Assembly: GCA_037349105.1 (NCBI GenBank)
Contig: JAYJMM010000101.1
Location: 1,736,001 to 1,800,000 of the forward strand
Length of the DNA: 64,000 nucleotides
Reading direction: 5' to 3'
Source of the DNA: Limnomonas spitsbergensis
Taxonomy: Eukaryota > Chlorophyta > Chlorophyceae > Chlamydomonadales
A program made the translations under genes and the position numbers. Below, piece by piece: positions 45,001 through 55,500 of the stretch; positions within the stretch are counted from its first letter, which is position 1, and each line of letters starts with the position of its first letter. Below the pieces are notes generated by a model that ran no database searches, had not been told where the DNA came from, and saw only the letters and a program-made list of their open reading frames with translations.

Positions 45001-45294
45001 CTAAAAAGTCAACTAAAGCGGCACCGTTTGTTAACACATATTATGATCCCCCCACCCACCCACCGCCCCTGCCACTGGACGTTGTGGGTGGGCCAGATTT
45101 TGGAAGTCAAGTATGTTTTGGACAAGTGTGAATAATGCTTTTTACCCCCCCCCCCCTCTGCCCCTGCCATGCAGCGCTTTGCTGAGTTGGACGTTGTGCG
45201 CGACGGCGTGCTCACCTACCAAGAGTTGCTGGAGGACTACCTGACGCAAACGCAGGAGGAGGGCACCCAAGCATTTCTGATACATGGGCAGTGA
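30016..45294 (+). CDS. Two-pore-type cation channel with EF-hand tail, four exons
   Basis: Exons are 30016-30218, 31057-31552, 32565-32705 and 45175-45294, with phases 2, 0 and 0 matching at every junction; about 319 residues. The first exon has a membrane span (LALVALWAMYLGIGTAFYSL) and a pore loop AFYMSVNVGYSVGWG. The second has spans LFSTVYLFTGCTFIVSILGL and AVLLWILWLFLGVVWSCTF, a second pore loop FAISAVSTGGIAP, and a last span (CVAAYTAGGVPIMIFAM). Exon 3 carries an EF-hand-like FRVDDEDGLIDKGEW and MMRLGLVTPGLADVIMQ. Exon 4 continues RFAELDVVRDGVLTYQELLE and ends HGQ. The order (two pore units, then two EF hands) is that of plant vacuolar TPK channels. Neither pore has the TVGYG filter (NVGYS, STGG), so potassium selectivity is uncertain. 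The last intron is about 12.5 kb. That exons 3 and 4 belong together rests on phase and EF-hand continuity. Confidence 0.78.
30350..30780. repeat. CCATGC-rich simple sequence in channel intron 1
   Basis: Dozens of CATGCTCC, CATGCCCC and CATGCGCC words. Open frames rich in Met/Pro/His/Cys result on both strands and are not genes. Confidence 0.85.
31585..32560. repeat. Telomere-like repeats and exon-edge copies in channel intron 2
   Basis: CCCTGAACCCTAAACCCT near 31585. A GGGTGTAGGGTTTAGGCTGA array runs at 31795-31960, and CCCTAAACCCTACACCC-type runs lie at 32220-32555. Copies of the exon 2 end (genuine: GGAACGAGGACCTCATACGA, GCTAAG|GTACGC) occur at about 31972-32003 and 32101-32130. A copy of the exon 3 start (GTCACTGGCGAGGAGCTGGC) lies at about 32482-32513. 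Confidence 0.8.
32755..32928 (+). repeat. Two copies of the channel exon 3 3' edge
   Basis: The end of exon 3 (GATGCGGCTGGGGCTCGTCA, then GTCATCATGCAG|GTACC) is repeated at 32757-32818 (ending ATGCAG|GTGCC) and 32872-32928 (ending ATGCAG|GTACA). Both keep a usable donor. Spacers share CGTTTCGTTTTTCGATGCTC. Confidence 0.92.
33042..33562 (+). repeat. 41-bp array, short left block
   Basis: About 12-13 units built of GGCCTTTGGCCTGCCTTCTG, CYGACCCCCCCCC and TCAGATTC. The last TCAG is joined to ATGCTGGATAG and GTCAGTG, a piece of the SET-gene exon described at 33563-34075. Confidence 0.96.
33563..34075 (+). repeat. Tandem copies of a SET-gene mini-exon
   Basis: A 24-base segment bounded by CTACAG and GTCAGTG encodes DNHYILDR. 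It occurs intact at 33669-33692 and 33792-33815, as a 3' stub at 33563-33573, and as degenerate copies near 33919-33950 and 34036-34068 (donor lost, CTGTAA). Units are about 110-125 bp including intron text (TGGCACGCTCTGTGGAGGG). Which copy is spliced is undetermined; either intact copy keeps phase into exon 34343-34505. Confidence 0.82.
33669..36427 (+). CDS. SET-domain protein, 5' end missing, inside the channel intron
   Basis: Exons: 33669-33692 or its twin 33792-33815 (DNHYILDR), 34343-34505 (AVDGSCIDGQP, AGSLVNHPNHPDLPSS), 35114-36116 (PNVTFYHIMTEA ... VTVLVALRDLEPGEELFV) and 36306-36427 (DYGYSFGPGEEAPPWY, ending PEPQTC). Phases 2, 0 and 1 match. The GS.VNHP, PNVTF, VALRDLEPGEELFVDYGY succession is the C-terminal part of a SET lysine-methyltransferase fold. 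It is interrupted between PNVTF and VTVLVA by about 250 residues rich in Ser and Gln (CAG runs at 35485-35540 and 35690-35800). The SET-I/N-terminal part is not present; the 41-bp array adjoins the first exon. Histone methyltransferase activity cannot be assumed. The classic NHSC motif is NHPN here. Confidence 0.7.
35480..35805 (+). repeat. CAG/GCAGCA trinucleotide tracts in SET exon
   Basis: Two (GCAGCA)n-like tracts give Ser-rich (SSSSSSGSSSSGSS) and Gln-rich (ERQQQQQQQQHRQ) runs in the SET frame. Frames stay open in other registers as well, which explains the overlapping ORFs on both strands. Confidence 0.88.
36160..36222 (+). repeat. Copy of the last SET exon edge
   Basis: ATATGGATACTGTTTGGTTG and GAGAGGAGGCACCGCCGTGG copy the start of exon 36306-36427 (ACTATGGATACAGCTTTGGT, GAGAGGAGGCACCACCGTGG) about 140 bp upstream of it. 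The copy lacks the AG acceptor. Confidence 0.88.
36380..37480 (+). repeat. About 39-bp array derived from the SET gene 3' end
   Basis: Some 28 degenerate units of AGCGGTTCGTCAGCTCCGGA, ACCACAGGTGTGTTGAAC type. The first unit lies in the final SET exon (NSGSSAPEPQ before the TGA), so the array starts inside coding sequence and continues downstream. Divergence is higher than in the 41-bp array. Confidence 0.88.
37485..37882. other. Non-repetitive spacer, no gene recognised
   Basis: Unique sequence between the SET-derived array and the long 41-bp array; no motif seen. Confidence 0.45.
37883..43518 (+). repeat. 41-bp array, long right block (about 137 copies)
   Basis: Units contain GGCCTTTGGCCTGCCTTCTG, then CTGACC or CCGACC, a run of usually nine C, and TCAGATTC. 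C-run length varies by one or two. A few units have ACCACCCCCT or TTCC interruptions. The T/C change in CTGAC/CCGAC alternates irregularly and would permit higher-order analysis. The period is not a multiple of three, yet all three plus frames stay largely open, giving repetitive PPLRFGLWPAFCRP-type ORFs that are artefacts. TGCTGAC, a C tract and CAG together resemble branch point, pyrimidine tract and 3' splice site. Confidence 0.97.
43519..45174 (+). repeat. Channel intron end with six copies of the exon 4 5' edge
   Basis: The start of exon 4 (CCATGCAG, CGCTTTGCTGAGTTGGACGT, TGTGCGCGA) recurs in damaged form at about 43857-43905, 44586-44625, 44703-44760, 44834-44893, 44955-45013 and 45064-45108. 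Examples are CTCTGAGCTGGACGTTGTGC and CTGAGCTGGATGTTTTGCGT. Each then runs into a shared tail (GAGGCCAGA, AAGTCAACT) absent from exon 4. The true exon alone continues as coding sequence. Confidence 0.9.
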
Positions 45295-45569
45295 AAGGGC
45301 TGTCGGTTAGGGCTTAGTACATGTTGTGGGGAACCCTTAACCCGGGAACCCTGAACCCATTTTTTGTGTTGGAAGACTGCCAGCCGCAACTATGGGAGGC
45401 GCAAACCCAAACATCCCTGCTACAAGCGCTGCGAAAGCGTGAAGTGTGGAATAAAGTCTGTCCCGCTAGGAGGGCTGTGAAATGTGAAGTTTGGAATATC
45501 AGCACCTCCGATTACAGGGCTGAGAAGTGTGAAGCCCAGACAGCCCTGCTAGGCTACGGCACACCTGAA
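45295..45569. other. 3' flank of the channel gene
   Basis: Non-coding sequence with telomere-like AACCCTTAACCCGGGAACCC at about 45333 and GTGAAGTGTGGAATAAAG-type repeats that continue at 46000-46260. No polyadenylation signal was identified with confidence. Confidence 0.4.
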
Positions 45570-45845
45570 GTTTGTGGAGTTTTACAGCCCAACGGGGCAT
45601 CACATTTCAAGCATGGGACCTGTGGCCGTTAACCGGTACTGGCACTAAATACGCTAAGACAGCGAGCGAAAACCAATGACCCCATGGGCAAGCAACCAAC
45701 ACACAACCACCGATCAGGAGCGTGGGAAATCACTGAGAATGAACCCCGTATTGCAGAAGATTAGCCCCAGCCATAAGATACAACGTGGGTGCAAAAGAAT
45801 TTGGTTGAACACCGCCTAGAAAAATCGAGAATGTCAATGACGTGC
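45570..45845 (+). repeat. Dispersed repeat family C, copy 3
   Basis: Shares GTTTTACAGCCCAACGGGGC, GGCACTAAATACGCTAAGAC, AACACACAACCACCGATCAG, GAATGAACCCCGTATTGCAG and AAAAGAATTTGGTTGAACAC with copies 1 and 2. A family A fragment follows (about 45840-45895). Confidence 0.8.
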
Positions 45846-46009
45846 CACCTCTGGACCCTGCTAACAATGCTTGGCCGAGTGGGCGCCTCAGTTGGAGGAA
45901 AGACCGAAACAAACACCGGGGGCAGGAGAAAAGGGAGGTTAAGTTGAGAGTGTATACAAGAGTGTTTGAGTGCTCATGAACACCTCTGTTAAGTGGCAGC
46001 GAAACCTGG

Positions 46010-46250
46010 GTGTCCTGCTTAGAGAGCTGTGAGAAGTGTGAAACCCGGACACACCTGATAAGAGAGCTGTGAGAAGTGTGAAACCTGGGTGCACTGCTTA
46101 AAGAACTGTGAGAAGTGTGAAACCCTGGCATACCTGATAAGAGGGTTGTGAGAAGTGTGGAAACTGGGCACACATGATAAGAGAAAAGTGTGAAACATGG
46201 GCACACATTATAAGAGAGGTGTGAAACCCGAACATGCCTGCTAGGAGGGC
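46010..46250. repeat. About 57-bp degenerate tandem repeat
   Basis: Five units around AGAGAGCTGTGAGAAGTGTG, AAACCCGGACACACCTGATA. Family A fragments flank it at about 46312-46360 and 46425-46480. Confidence 0.8.
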
Positions 46251-46479
46251 TATGCCAGCAGAGGGAAAGACGTGGAGATGACGCCGTACACGAACAGCTA
46301 GCGCAAAAAGTCAATGCCATTACACCTCTGTGCCCTGCTCAAAAAGGCTTGGTCGAGTGGGCACCGAATGTGAAGTAGTAAATTCCACTATTTCCATAAG
46401 TAACTTCCTCTGGTACTTTCAAGCTGCAGTCGGGCGCCCACGCGGCCTAGCCTTTGGAGCATGGCCCCAAGGTGTAATG

Positions 46480-47465
46480 TCATTTGCTTTCAAGCTACAT
46501 GGGTGTAGTGTAGTCCATGCTATGTGCTAGGTCAGCAACCATGGCCAGATGCACTGTGCTGATATGTGTACACTTTTCATAATAAGTTTTAGCTTCTGTT
46601 GTTTTGCCGTTTTACATTCGAATTTATGCCATGTGTTGATGCGATTGGAATACCTCGATTGCCGCCGCCTGCGTGACTTTGCGCCAGTGTGGATGGGTAG
46701 CCTGATATTATTTTGATCAGTTAACAGGCCGTGGCCCCGAAACAAACAATGTCATGGGTCGCCAAGGCGCAAGATGACAATGCTGAAGCACCGTAAATAG
46801 AGAGTGGTGGCAGGTAGAGGACAGAAATGTGCTGGGTTCTGAGCCCATCATTTTTTTAGAACAGTGCATACCCGCTGGGCCCTGCTGAACGCTCGGCCAC
46901 GTGGGGCTGGTAGGGAATGACTAGGCTCAATTCCAGCTACCATGCACAGCCTGGGCCATGGTGCAGCCATGCCATCCTCCTATGTGAGGGGGCAGGAACA
47001 TGGAACCCGGCGCTCTATTAGGGGGAGAGAGGCGATTGTGTGGTGGGTTCGACCCCTCAACCTCTAAGCCCATCCTTTGACACTGACATGCAATTCAAAA
47101 GCCCTCCCCATCGCACTCATGAGCAATTTACACAGGCCGTCTAAACGGCCATGGACAAAGCATGCATGCAACATGATAAATGATCGACCGTTTGGTGTTT
47201 TAAAAACAACAGATTAACAGATTAACAACATCGCATTCCGCAAAAAAAACAGGTTCTTTGACAGGATCTACATCCGCAATTTATCATAGTTCAATAACGG
47301 CGCATGCATGCAAGGACAAGCGGGGCTTGCTGCACCCACCAAAACCAAACGCCAAACACACCAAGTCACACTGTTCAAAACACCAAAGCATTTATACTGT
47401 CCACCGCCATCCCGGCAGCAAACGATTCTCACATGCTAGCGCACAAACACACCGTCACAGCTGCG
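46480..47465. other. Intergenic, no gene recognised
   Basis: Includes a family A-like fragment at about 46870-46960 (CTGGGCCCTGCTGAACGCTC, also seen at 5128). No supported gene. Confidence 0.45.
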
Positions 47466-47474
47466 CTGTCGACG

Positions 47475-47745
47475 CTGATCTAGGGTTCAGGGTCCTCAAC
47501 TCAAATCCCAACCCTGAAGCCTGTACCACAAACACTGAGCTAGGGTCTTGAACTCAAACCCTGTACTCAAACCCTGACCCCAAACCCTGTATAGTGGACG
47601 CTAGTTCAAGGATTAGGGTCCTCACCTCAAACCCCAACCCTCAAGCCTGCATTGCAAAGGCTAAGGTAGGGTTTAGAACTCTCAACTCAATCCCTGAACC
47701 CTGCATTGTGGACGCTAGTACAGAGTTCCAGGCTGTGACCGAAAA
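47475..47745. repeat. Degenerate telomere-like repeat block
   Basis: CTCAAACCCTGACCCCAAAC- and AGGGTCCTCAACTCAAATCC-type words, a loose CCCTGAA/CCCTAAA derivative. The strand-complementary block with GGTTTAAGG words lies at 48440-48700. Confidence 0.6.
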
Positions 47746-47834
47746 ACACCAAACCCCTGCATCGCAAACGCTGGTGACAAATACGCTGCACCACCACCTG
47801 CGGGCCGCCGCCAGCCGTTCAGACCTTCCACAGC

Positions 47835-48262
47835 TCCAAACCTGCTGCTGGTGCCGGCTCCTGATCTGCTGCTGCCGGCTCCTGATCCGCTGCTGCCGGC
47901 TTCGGATCCGCTGCTGCAGGCTCTGTATCTGCTGCTGCCGGCTCCGGATCCGCTGCTGATGTCTCCGGATCTGCTGCTGCTGGCTCCGGATCTGCTGCTG
48001 CTGGCTCCGGATCCGCTGCTGCCGGCACCAGATCTGCTGCTGCCGGCTCCGGATCCGCTGCTGCCGGCTCCGGATCTGCTGGCGCTGACTCCGGATCTGC
48101 TGCTGCCGGCTCCAGATCTGCTGCTGCCGGCACCGGATCCGCAGCTTCCAGCTCCATATCTGCTGCTGCCAGCTCCGGATCTGCTGCTTCTGGCTACGGA
48201 TCTGCTGCTGCCGACTCTGGATCCGTCGCTGCAGGCTCTGGATCTGCTGCTGTTGGCTCCGG
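47835..48262. repeat. 21-bp minisatellite
   Basis: About 20 units of GCTCCGGATCTGCTGCTGCC plus G, with GGATCCG variants. All frames are open: LLLPAPDP on plus, AADPEPA and RIRSRQQQ on minus. No flanking exon justifies calling it coding. Confidence 0.92.
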
Positions 48263-48839
48263 AGCGATGTCACAAATCCATCACCAGCTTCTGGCTTCAT
48301 TATTATTGGCTCCCAAACCACCACTGCCAGCTACGGAACCGCCGCTGCCGGCTATGGAGCTGCTGGCCTGATGCGTGCGCCACAGCACGCCGTCCATAAG
48401 GCTGGTGAGATATGCCTGACGTTCCTCTCCATCCTGTGGTTTGTGGGTTAAGGGTTAAAGGTTTAAAATACAGTATTCAGGTTTTGTGTTGAGATTTTTG
48501 TGTTGAGGCTTTCAGGGTTCCGGGTTTAAGGTTAAAGTTCAAATGTTGAGGATTCATGTTTAGGGTTTGGTGCTCTTCTCCATCCAAAGGGAGGAGTGAA
48601 AGGGCAGGTGCCATAACACCATTAAGGGTCAAATGTTTTGGGTTTAAGGATAGGTTGCTGACATGCCTCACCACCCTTGGGGTTGAGGGGTTAAAGGACA
48701 GGTGTAGGATTCATGACTGAATCAGCCTCTCCCACACTGTAATACTGCCCCCCCCCCCACACACACGCGTTCACACCCTCAAAAAATCTACAACGTCACC
48801 ACCCATTTCCTTATTGCCCCATTTCTTGTAGCAGAACAG

Positions 48840-49060
48840 GGAACCACTCACCTAGCACTGCCTAGTCAGGGTTCTTTGGCTAGGTTGCCGCCACATCATG
48901 GCCCACAACTGATCGGACTCTGTGCAGCAAGCCCTGCTGCTTGGGCCACCGGCCTCTGGTTGTTCAAGGGTAGCTCTGCATAGGCCCAGGAGTTGGCCAC
49001 CCAGCGGCCTGTCAAAAGCGTCAACCGATAGGGTGTCCAGCTGTCCACCCACCTATTACT
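48840..49060 (-). other. Region downstream of the RAP exon, second copy of a short repeat
   Basis: A minus frame beginning after GGGTGGACAG (LDTLSVDAFDRPLGGQLL) was considered as the RAP gene's last exon. Its middle (CAGGCCGCTGGGTGGCC, CCGGTGGCCCAAGCAGCAGG) resembles the repeat at 16018-16142, so it is more likely repeat DNA. Confidence 0.35.
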
Positions 49061-49179
49061 AAAACACTAGAACCAGAGTGCAATTATTAACCTCCTGTCG
49101 TGCATCCACCCGCCATTTCCTCACCCACCACCCACTCACACGCCCACATCCGCCCACCACCCACACATCCACCGACCCA

Positions 49180-49520
49180 GCTGAAACCATACCACTGGAA
49201 CCAGGGGATACTGATAACCCACCCTCCCTCCATCATCCACCCACTCACTCACTCACTCACACGTCCCCATCCATCCACACATCACCCACCCATGCCCACA
49301 CATCCACCCACCCATCTCTAACTCACACCACTGGAACCAGGGTATACTGACGACCTCCCTCCTTCCCTCCATCCACTCCACCCACTCTTGCATCCACATC
49401 CGCACTCACTCACCCACAATCATGTACCCACACTCACTCAATCACCCACCCACCCACACCCAAGCATCCACCCACCTCCAGCTCATACCACTGGAACCAG
49501 GGGATGCTGACAACCATCCA
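49180..49520 (-). repeat. Three copies of the RAP-domain exon 3' edge
   Basis: The exon end (minus: CCCTGGTTCCAGTGGTATGA, GTTGGAG|GTGGGT; protein SIPWFQWYELE) is repeated at about 49184-49213, 49319-49348 and 49478-49522. The third also keeps GGCTGGATGGTTGTCAGCAT. CACCCACCCA-type simple sequence separates them. Confidence 0.92.
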
Positions 49521-49581
49521 GCCGCACACACTGATCCACCCTCGCATACGCCCACACCCACCCACCCACCTACCCACCCAC

Positions 49582-52500
49582 CTCCAACTCATACCACTGG
49601 AACCAGGGGATGCTGACGACCCTCCAGCCGCGCATCTCCAGGCACCTCCACTTAGCAATGGCGCGACCGAGCACCACCGGAGGCAGCGACCGCGAGAAGT
49701 GCCAGCCGCCATCCACCTCCACAGCCAGACGCCTGAGACAAACAGGTGGGGAGAGAAGGGGGTGAGTGTGTATGACAGTATGAAGTGTGGGGTTGGTCAG
49801 AGTGGAGGGGAGACTGGGGTGGGGTGAGGTGGGGTGTTGGTTAGGGCAGAGGGTGAGATGGGGTGGGGTGTTGACCAGAGTGGATGATGGGGTGGGGTGG
49901 GGTTTTAATCAGGGTCCAGGGTGGAGTGAGGTGGGTTGGGGTTTTGTTCAGGGTAGAGGGTGGAGTGAGTGACGCCAATCACCAGGGCTAGATTGATTTC
50001 GAGACAGGCCCCTCCGACTGTTCAAGGGTTAGATCCTCCAGGTAGCCCTCCCTCCAAACTTCACCTGCACCTGATTGATTAAGAGACAGGGCCACCAGAT
50101 CTTAGGGTTCAGGGTCAGGGGTCAGGGTTCCTCTCTGCAGCCTTCCCTCCACCCCTCACCTGCACCTGATTGATTAAGAGACAGGGCCACCAGATCTTAT
50201 GGTTCAGGGTCAGGGGTCAGGGTTCCTCTCTGCAGCCTTCCCTCCACCCCTCACCTGCACCTGATTGATTAAGAGACAGGGCCACCAGATCTTATGGTTC
50301 AGGGGTCAGGGGTCAGGTTTCCTCTCTGCAGCCTTCCCTCCAAACCTCACCTGCACCTGATTGATTAAGAGACAGGGCCACCAGATCTTATGGTTCAGGG
50401 TTCAGGGGTCAGGGTTCCTCTCTGCAGCCTTCCCTCCAAACCTCACCTGCACCTGATTGATTAAGAGACAGGGCCACCAGATCTTATGGTTCAGGGTTCA
50501 GGGTTCAGGGTTCCTCTCTGCAGCCTTCCCTCCAAACCTCACCTGCACCTGATTGATGAGGAGAAAGGCCCCACCAGATATCAGGGTTCAGGGGTAAGAT
50601 CCTCTCTGCCGCCAAACCCTCACCTGCCGTGCCACTTGACCACCATACCTAAAGAAACTAGGATGCCGAACGTAGGCAAGACAAACAAAGAAGGCACGGT
50701 CAAGAAGAAAGAAAAGCTCGACTGGCACGACTGGCACGAATGTGATGCCACGTATCCCTCCAAGACGGGCCAGGCCTGACGCGACGTTTGCCTCCACGGG
50801 CCACGCCTCGGGGACGCAGTCGACCCTAAAATCACTATGACCTCTTCCGCGGTCCGCCAAACCCTAAAACACCTCGACAAATTCTGAGGTTTTGGGCTCC
50901 TGACGACGTTCGTAAAGAGGCCATCCTCGGAGAACACTTGTACCTCGGATGTTAGGGTGCAGGGTTTAGGTCCCTCGGGCAGCCTGGCCCTAAACCCTCA
51001 CTAGGCCACTTGACCCAACCTCCAACCCTTGCCGACCGCGCCACTTGACCGCGCGAAATCTAAAGAAAAGAGGCCATCCTCGGAGAACACTTGTACCTCG
51101 GATGTTAGGGTGCAGGGGTTAGGTCCCTCGGGCAGCCTGGCCCTAAACCCTCACCTCCCGCGCCACTTGACCGCAATATCTAAAGAAAAGAGGCCATCCT
51201 AGAAGAACACTTGTACCTCGGATGTTAGGGTGCAGGGGTTAGGTCCTTCCGGCAGCCTGACCCTAAACCCTCACCTGCCCTGCCACTTGACCCAACCTCA
51301 AAACCTTACCAGCCACGCCGCTTTATTGCGATGTCTATGGAAAAGAGGCCATCCTCGGAGAGTACTTCGTTCCTCGGATGTTAGGGTGCAGGGGTTAGGT
51401 CCCTCCAGCAGCCTGACCCTAAACCCTCACCTGCCGCGCCACTTGATCGCGATATCTATGGAGAAGAGGCCATCCTCGGAGAGCACTTCGTACCTCGGAT
51501 GCAAACCCATGCGCCCCATTTCCTGAAGGCAGACAGGAGGGCATTCATATTGAATCATTAGGCCGCTTCATTGATATACTTTCGGTGTTTACTTGCGTCA
51601 TGGCCAAGCAGCGCATTTCCTATAGATTTTATTAGCCGAACGGTATTTAATTCGGTATTTAATTTCGTTAATTCGGTATTCCATTTCGTTAATTCGGTAT
51701 TTAATTTCGTTAATTCGGTATTTCATTTCGTTAATTCGGTATTTCATTTCGTTAATTCGGTATTTCATTTCGTTAATTCGGTATTTCATTTCGTCAATTC
51801 GGTATTTCATTTCGTTAATTCGGTATATCATTTCGTTAATTCGGTATTTCATTTCGTTTAGTATTTTATCCATTCTACCCGGAGTGTTATTCCGGTATTT
51901 TCTTGCATGACGGCAGAGCAGGCTATTCCAGGAAGTTTCACAATTCAATTCCCTCCGTTCACCTTTCCTTAATCAGGGTCTTCACACATTCCCATGCCCA
52001 CACCAGCTGCCCATAGGTACCTTCATAAGGCGAACTGCTCCAACATGCTGGCCTCCAGTGTTTATTCTAATGGGCACCGGACCACATTTGCTGGGCCGCC
52101 CCGCAGCCACATCTGGGCTAATTCCCACCAAACTGGACTGGCCTCCTGCCTGTGGCTCAAGCAGCAGGGCTCCATATATTCCCATGTCCACACCAGCTGC
52201 CCATCGGCACCCTCATGAGGTGGACGACTCCCACATGCTGGCCCCCCTCATGGCCTCATCCCCTCACACCCCATGCTAGCCCCCCTCATGGCCTCATCCC
52301 CTTACGCCCCATGCTGGCCCCCCTCATGGCCTCATCCCTTTACACCCCATGCTGGCCCCCCTCATGGCCTCATCCCCTTACGCCCCATGCTGGCCCCCCT
52401 CATGGCCTCATCCCCTTACGCCCCATGCTGGCCCCCCTCGTGGCCTCATCCCCTTACGCCCCATGCTGGCCCCCCTCATGGCCTCATCCCCTTACACCCC

Positions 52501-55500
52501 ATGCTCGCCCCCCTCATGGCCTCATCCCCTTACGCCCCATGCTGGCCCTCCTCATGGCCTCATCCCCTTACACCCCATGCTGGCCCCCCTCATGGCCTCA
52601 TCCCCTTACACCCCATGCTGGCCCCCCTCATGGCCTCATCCCCTTACACCCCATGCTGGCCCCCCTCATGGCCTCATCCCCTTACGCCCCGTGCTGGCCC
52701 CCCTCATGGCCTCATCCCCTTACACCCCATGCTCGCCCCCCTCATGGCCTCATCCCCTTACACCCCATGCTGGCCCCTTCATGGCCTCATCCCCTTACGC
52801 CCCGTGCTGGCCCCCCTCATGGCCTCATCCCCTTACACCCCATGCTCGCCCCCCTCATGGCCTCATCCCCTTGCACCCCATGCTGGCCCCCCTCTTGGCC
52901 TCATCCCCTTACGCCCCATGTTGCCCCCCCTCATGGCCTCATCCCCTTACGCCCCATGCTGGCCCCCCTCATGGCCTCATCCCCTTACACCCCATGCTGG
53001 CCCCCCTCATGGCCTCATCCCCTTACACCCCATGCTGGCCCCCCTCATGGCCTCATCCCCTTACGCCCCATGCTGGCCCCCCTCATGGCCTCATCCCCTT
53101 ACACCACATGCTAGCCCCCCTCATGGCCTCATCCCCTTACACCCCATGCTCGCCCCCCTCATGGCCTCATCCCCTTACACCCCATGCTGGCCCCCCTCAT
53201 GGCCTCATCCCCTTACGCCCCATGCTGGCCCCCTCATGGCCTCATCCCCTTACGCCCCATGCTGGCCCCCCTCATGGCCTCATCCCCTTACACCCCACAC
53301 TGGCCCCCCTCATTACCTCATCCCCTTACACCACATGCTGGCCCCCCTCGTGGCCTCATCCCCTTACACCCCATGCTGGCCCCCCTCATGGCCTCATCCC
53401 CTTACACCCCACACTGGCCCCCCTCATTACCTCATCCCCTTACACCACATGCTGGCCCCCCTCATGGCCTCATCCCCTTACGCCCCATGCTGGCCCCCCA
53501 CATGGCCTCATCCCCTTACACCCCATGCTGGCCCCCCTCATGGCCTCATCCCCTTGCACCCCTTGCTGGCCCCCCACATTGCCTCATCCCCTTACACCCC
53601 ATGCTGGCCCCCCTCATGGCCTCATCCCCTTACACCCCACACTGGCCCCCCTCATTACCTCATCCCCTTACACCACATGCTGGCCCCCCTCGTGGCCTCA
53701 TCCCCTTACACCCCATGCTGGCCCCCCTCATGGCCTCATCCCCTTACACCCCACACTGGCCCCCCTCATTACCTCATCCCCTTACACCACATGCTGGCCC
53801 CCCTCATGGCCTCATCCCCTTACGCCCCATGCTGGCCCCCCACATGGCCTCATCCCCTTACACCCCATGCTGGCCCCCCTCATGGCCTCATCCCCTTGCA
53901 CCCCTTGCTGGCCCCCCACATTGCCTCATCCCCTTACACCCCATGCTGGCCCCCCTCATTACCTCATCCCCCCTAGGGGCGTGCGGGTTATGGGAACAGC
54001 GCAGCTTAGGGACGAAGACGTTAAAGGGCTCCCAATGTATGTGTGCATGGTCAAGTGTCCCTCAGTAAAAGCATTTTGACCAGGCAGCCGTATCTAACAG
54101 CTTAAGCGCCCCTCCCTCCCCCACTGGCACCACTCCCTCCAATCCCCAGCTGAAGTGCACCCCACCCCCCCACACTCCAATCCCCCAGCCTTCCTACCCC
54201 CCAATAGTCCAATCCCCAGTGGTCTTCCTCACCCCTTCCCTCACCCCTTCCCTCACCCCTTACTGCTGATACCCCTTCCCTCCACTTCCCCTATTTCCCC
54301 CCACCTTTCTCCACTCCACATTCCCCAATTAGTGTACGACAGGTATCAGTTCACAGTTCACCTGCGCAACCTCTACTTGGAAAGGCGAGTGCTTGATACC
54401 TCTCACGGTGGTCTCCCCCCCTTCCCCCCCTCCCCCCCCCTCCCCTCTCCCCCCCTGTCCCTCTTCCCTCTCCCCCCCTGTCCCTCTTCCCTCTCCCCCC
54501 CTGTCCCTCTTCCCTCTCCCACCCTGTCCCTCTTCCCTCTCCCCCCCTGTCCCTCTTCCCTCTCCCCCCCTGTCCCTCTTCCCTCTCCCCCCCTGTCCCT
54601 CTTCCCTCTCCCCCCCATTCCCTCCCCTCTCCTACTCCTTCCCCTCCCTCACCTGCGCAACTTCCAGTTGGAAAGGTGAGTGTTTGATACCTCTCACGGT
54701 GGTCCACCGCCACCGAGACTCACACCTAAGCACAAGCATCAAGTTCTACTGCAGGTCAGCACAACGTTATGGTCTTTGGGGAGGGGGGCGGATCTATGTA
54801 TTAAGCTAAATTATATGTAAGATCTCAGATCTCAAACCTGAGCAGGAACATCAGATTTCAGTGGGTCATGACAACGTGATACTTTGGGGGGGGAAGAGCG
54901 GATCTATCTATCAAGCTGGTCTTTTGGGGAAGGGGGGGGTCGGATCTATCTATCCAGCTGTGTTCAGATCTTGGATCTCAGATCTCACACCAGACCAGGA
55001 GAAGCACACATAGCTGGGTCCAGACAACGTGGAATATTTAAATCGGGGGGGGAGGGGGATCTATCTGTCAGGCTGCATTCGGATCTTAGATCTCAGATCT
55101 CATATCTGGGCAGGAGGATCACGCATCGCTGGTTTAAGAAAACGTGGGGGTCATTCGGGGTGGGGATCTATCTACCAGGCTGCATTACCGAGTCCAATCT
55201 CAGAGCAAGAGAGGGCATCGGATATAAACAACATTCAAATGTTACGTTCTGGCACAGCTCTGTCTCGCATCCTTATGTGGAAAAGTGTGTCAGCCCTGGC
55301 AGTGCTTCAAATGCTTCAGGAGGCTGTAAGTAAAGATTCAAAGGAGATGATGGCAGGCGGCGACTGCGGTCGAACCGGAGATCGCAAGTGCCGCAACCAG
55401 CAGCATCATCAGCGCAATCCTGGATACAGTCGCTGCCTTCTTGAGATGATGGCGGACGGAGGGGGTCAAATCTGATAGACCCCCGACAAAATTGACGGCT

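Noticed and set aside
47641..48399. Gln/Arg-rich or Leu/Pro/Asp-rich proteins
   Set aside because: They are a 21-bp minisatellite with both strands open and no splice-linked exon.
48852..49052. Candidate last exon of the RAP gene
   Set aside because: Its text overlaps a short dispersed repeat also found at 16018-16142, and it shows no RAP C-terminal resemblance.
52273..54079. Open frames of more than 500 codons (Pro/Leu/His-rich)
   Set aside because: They are entirely the 38-bp array read in three registers; all three frames are open, and no flanking exon is recognised.
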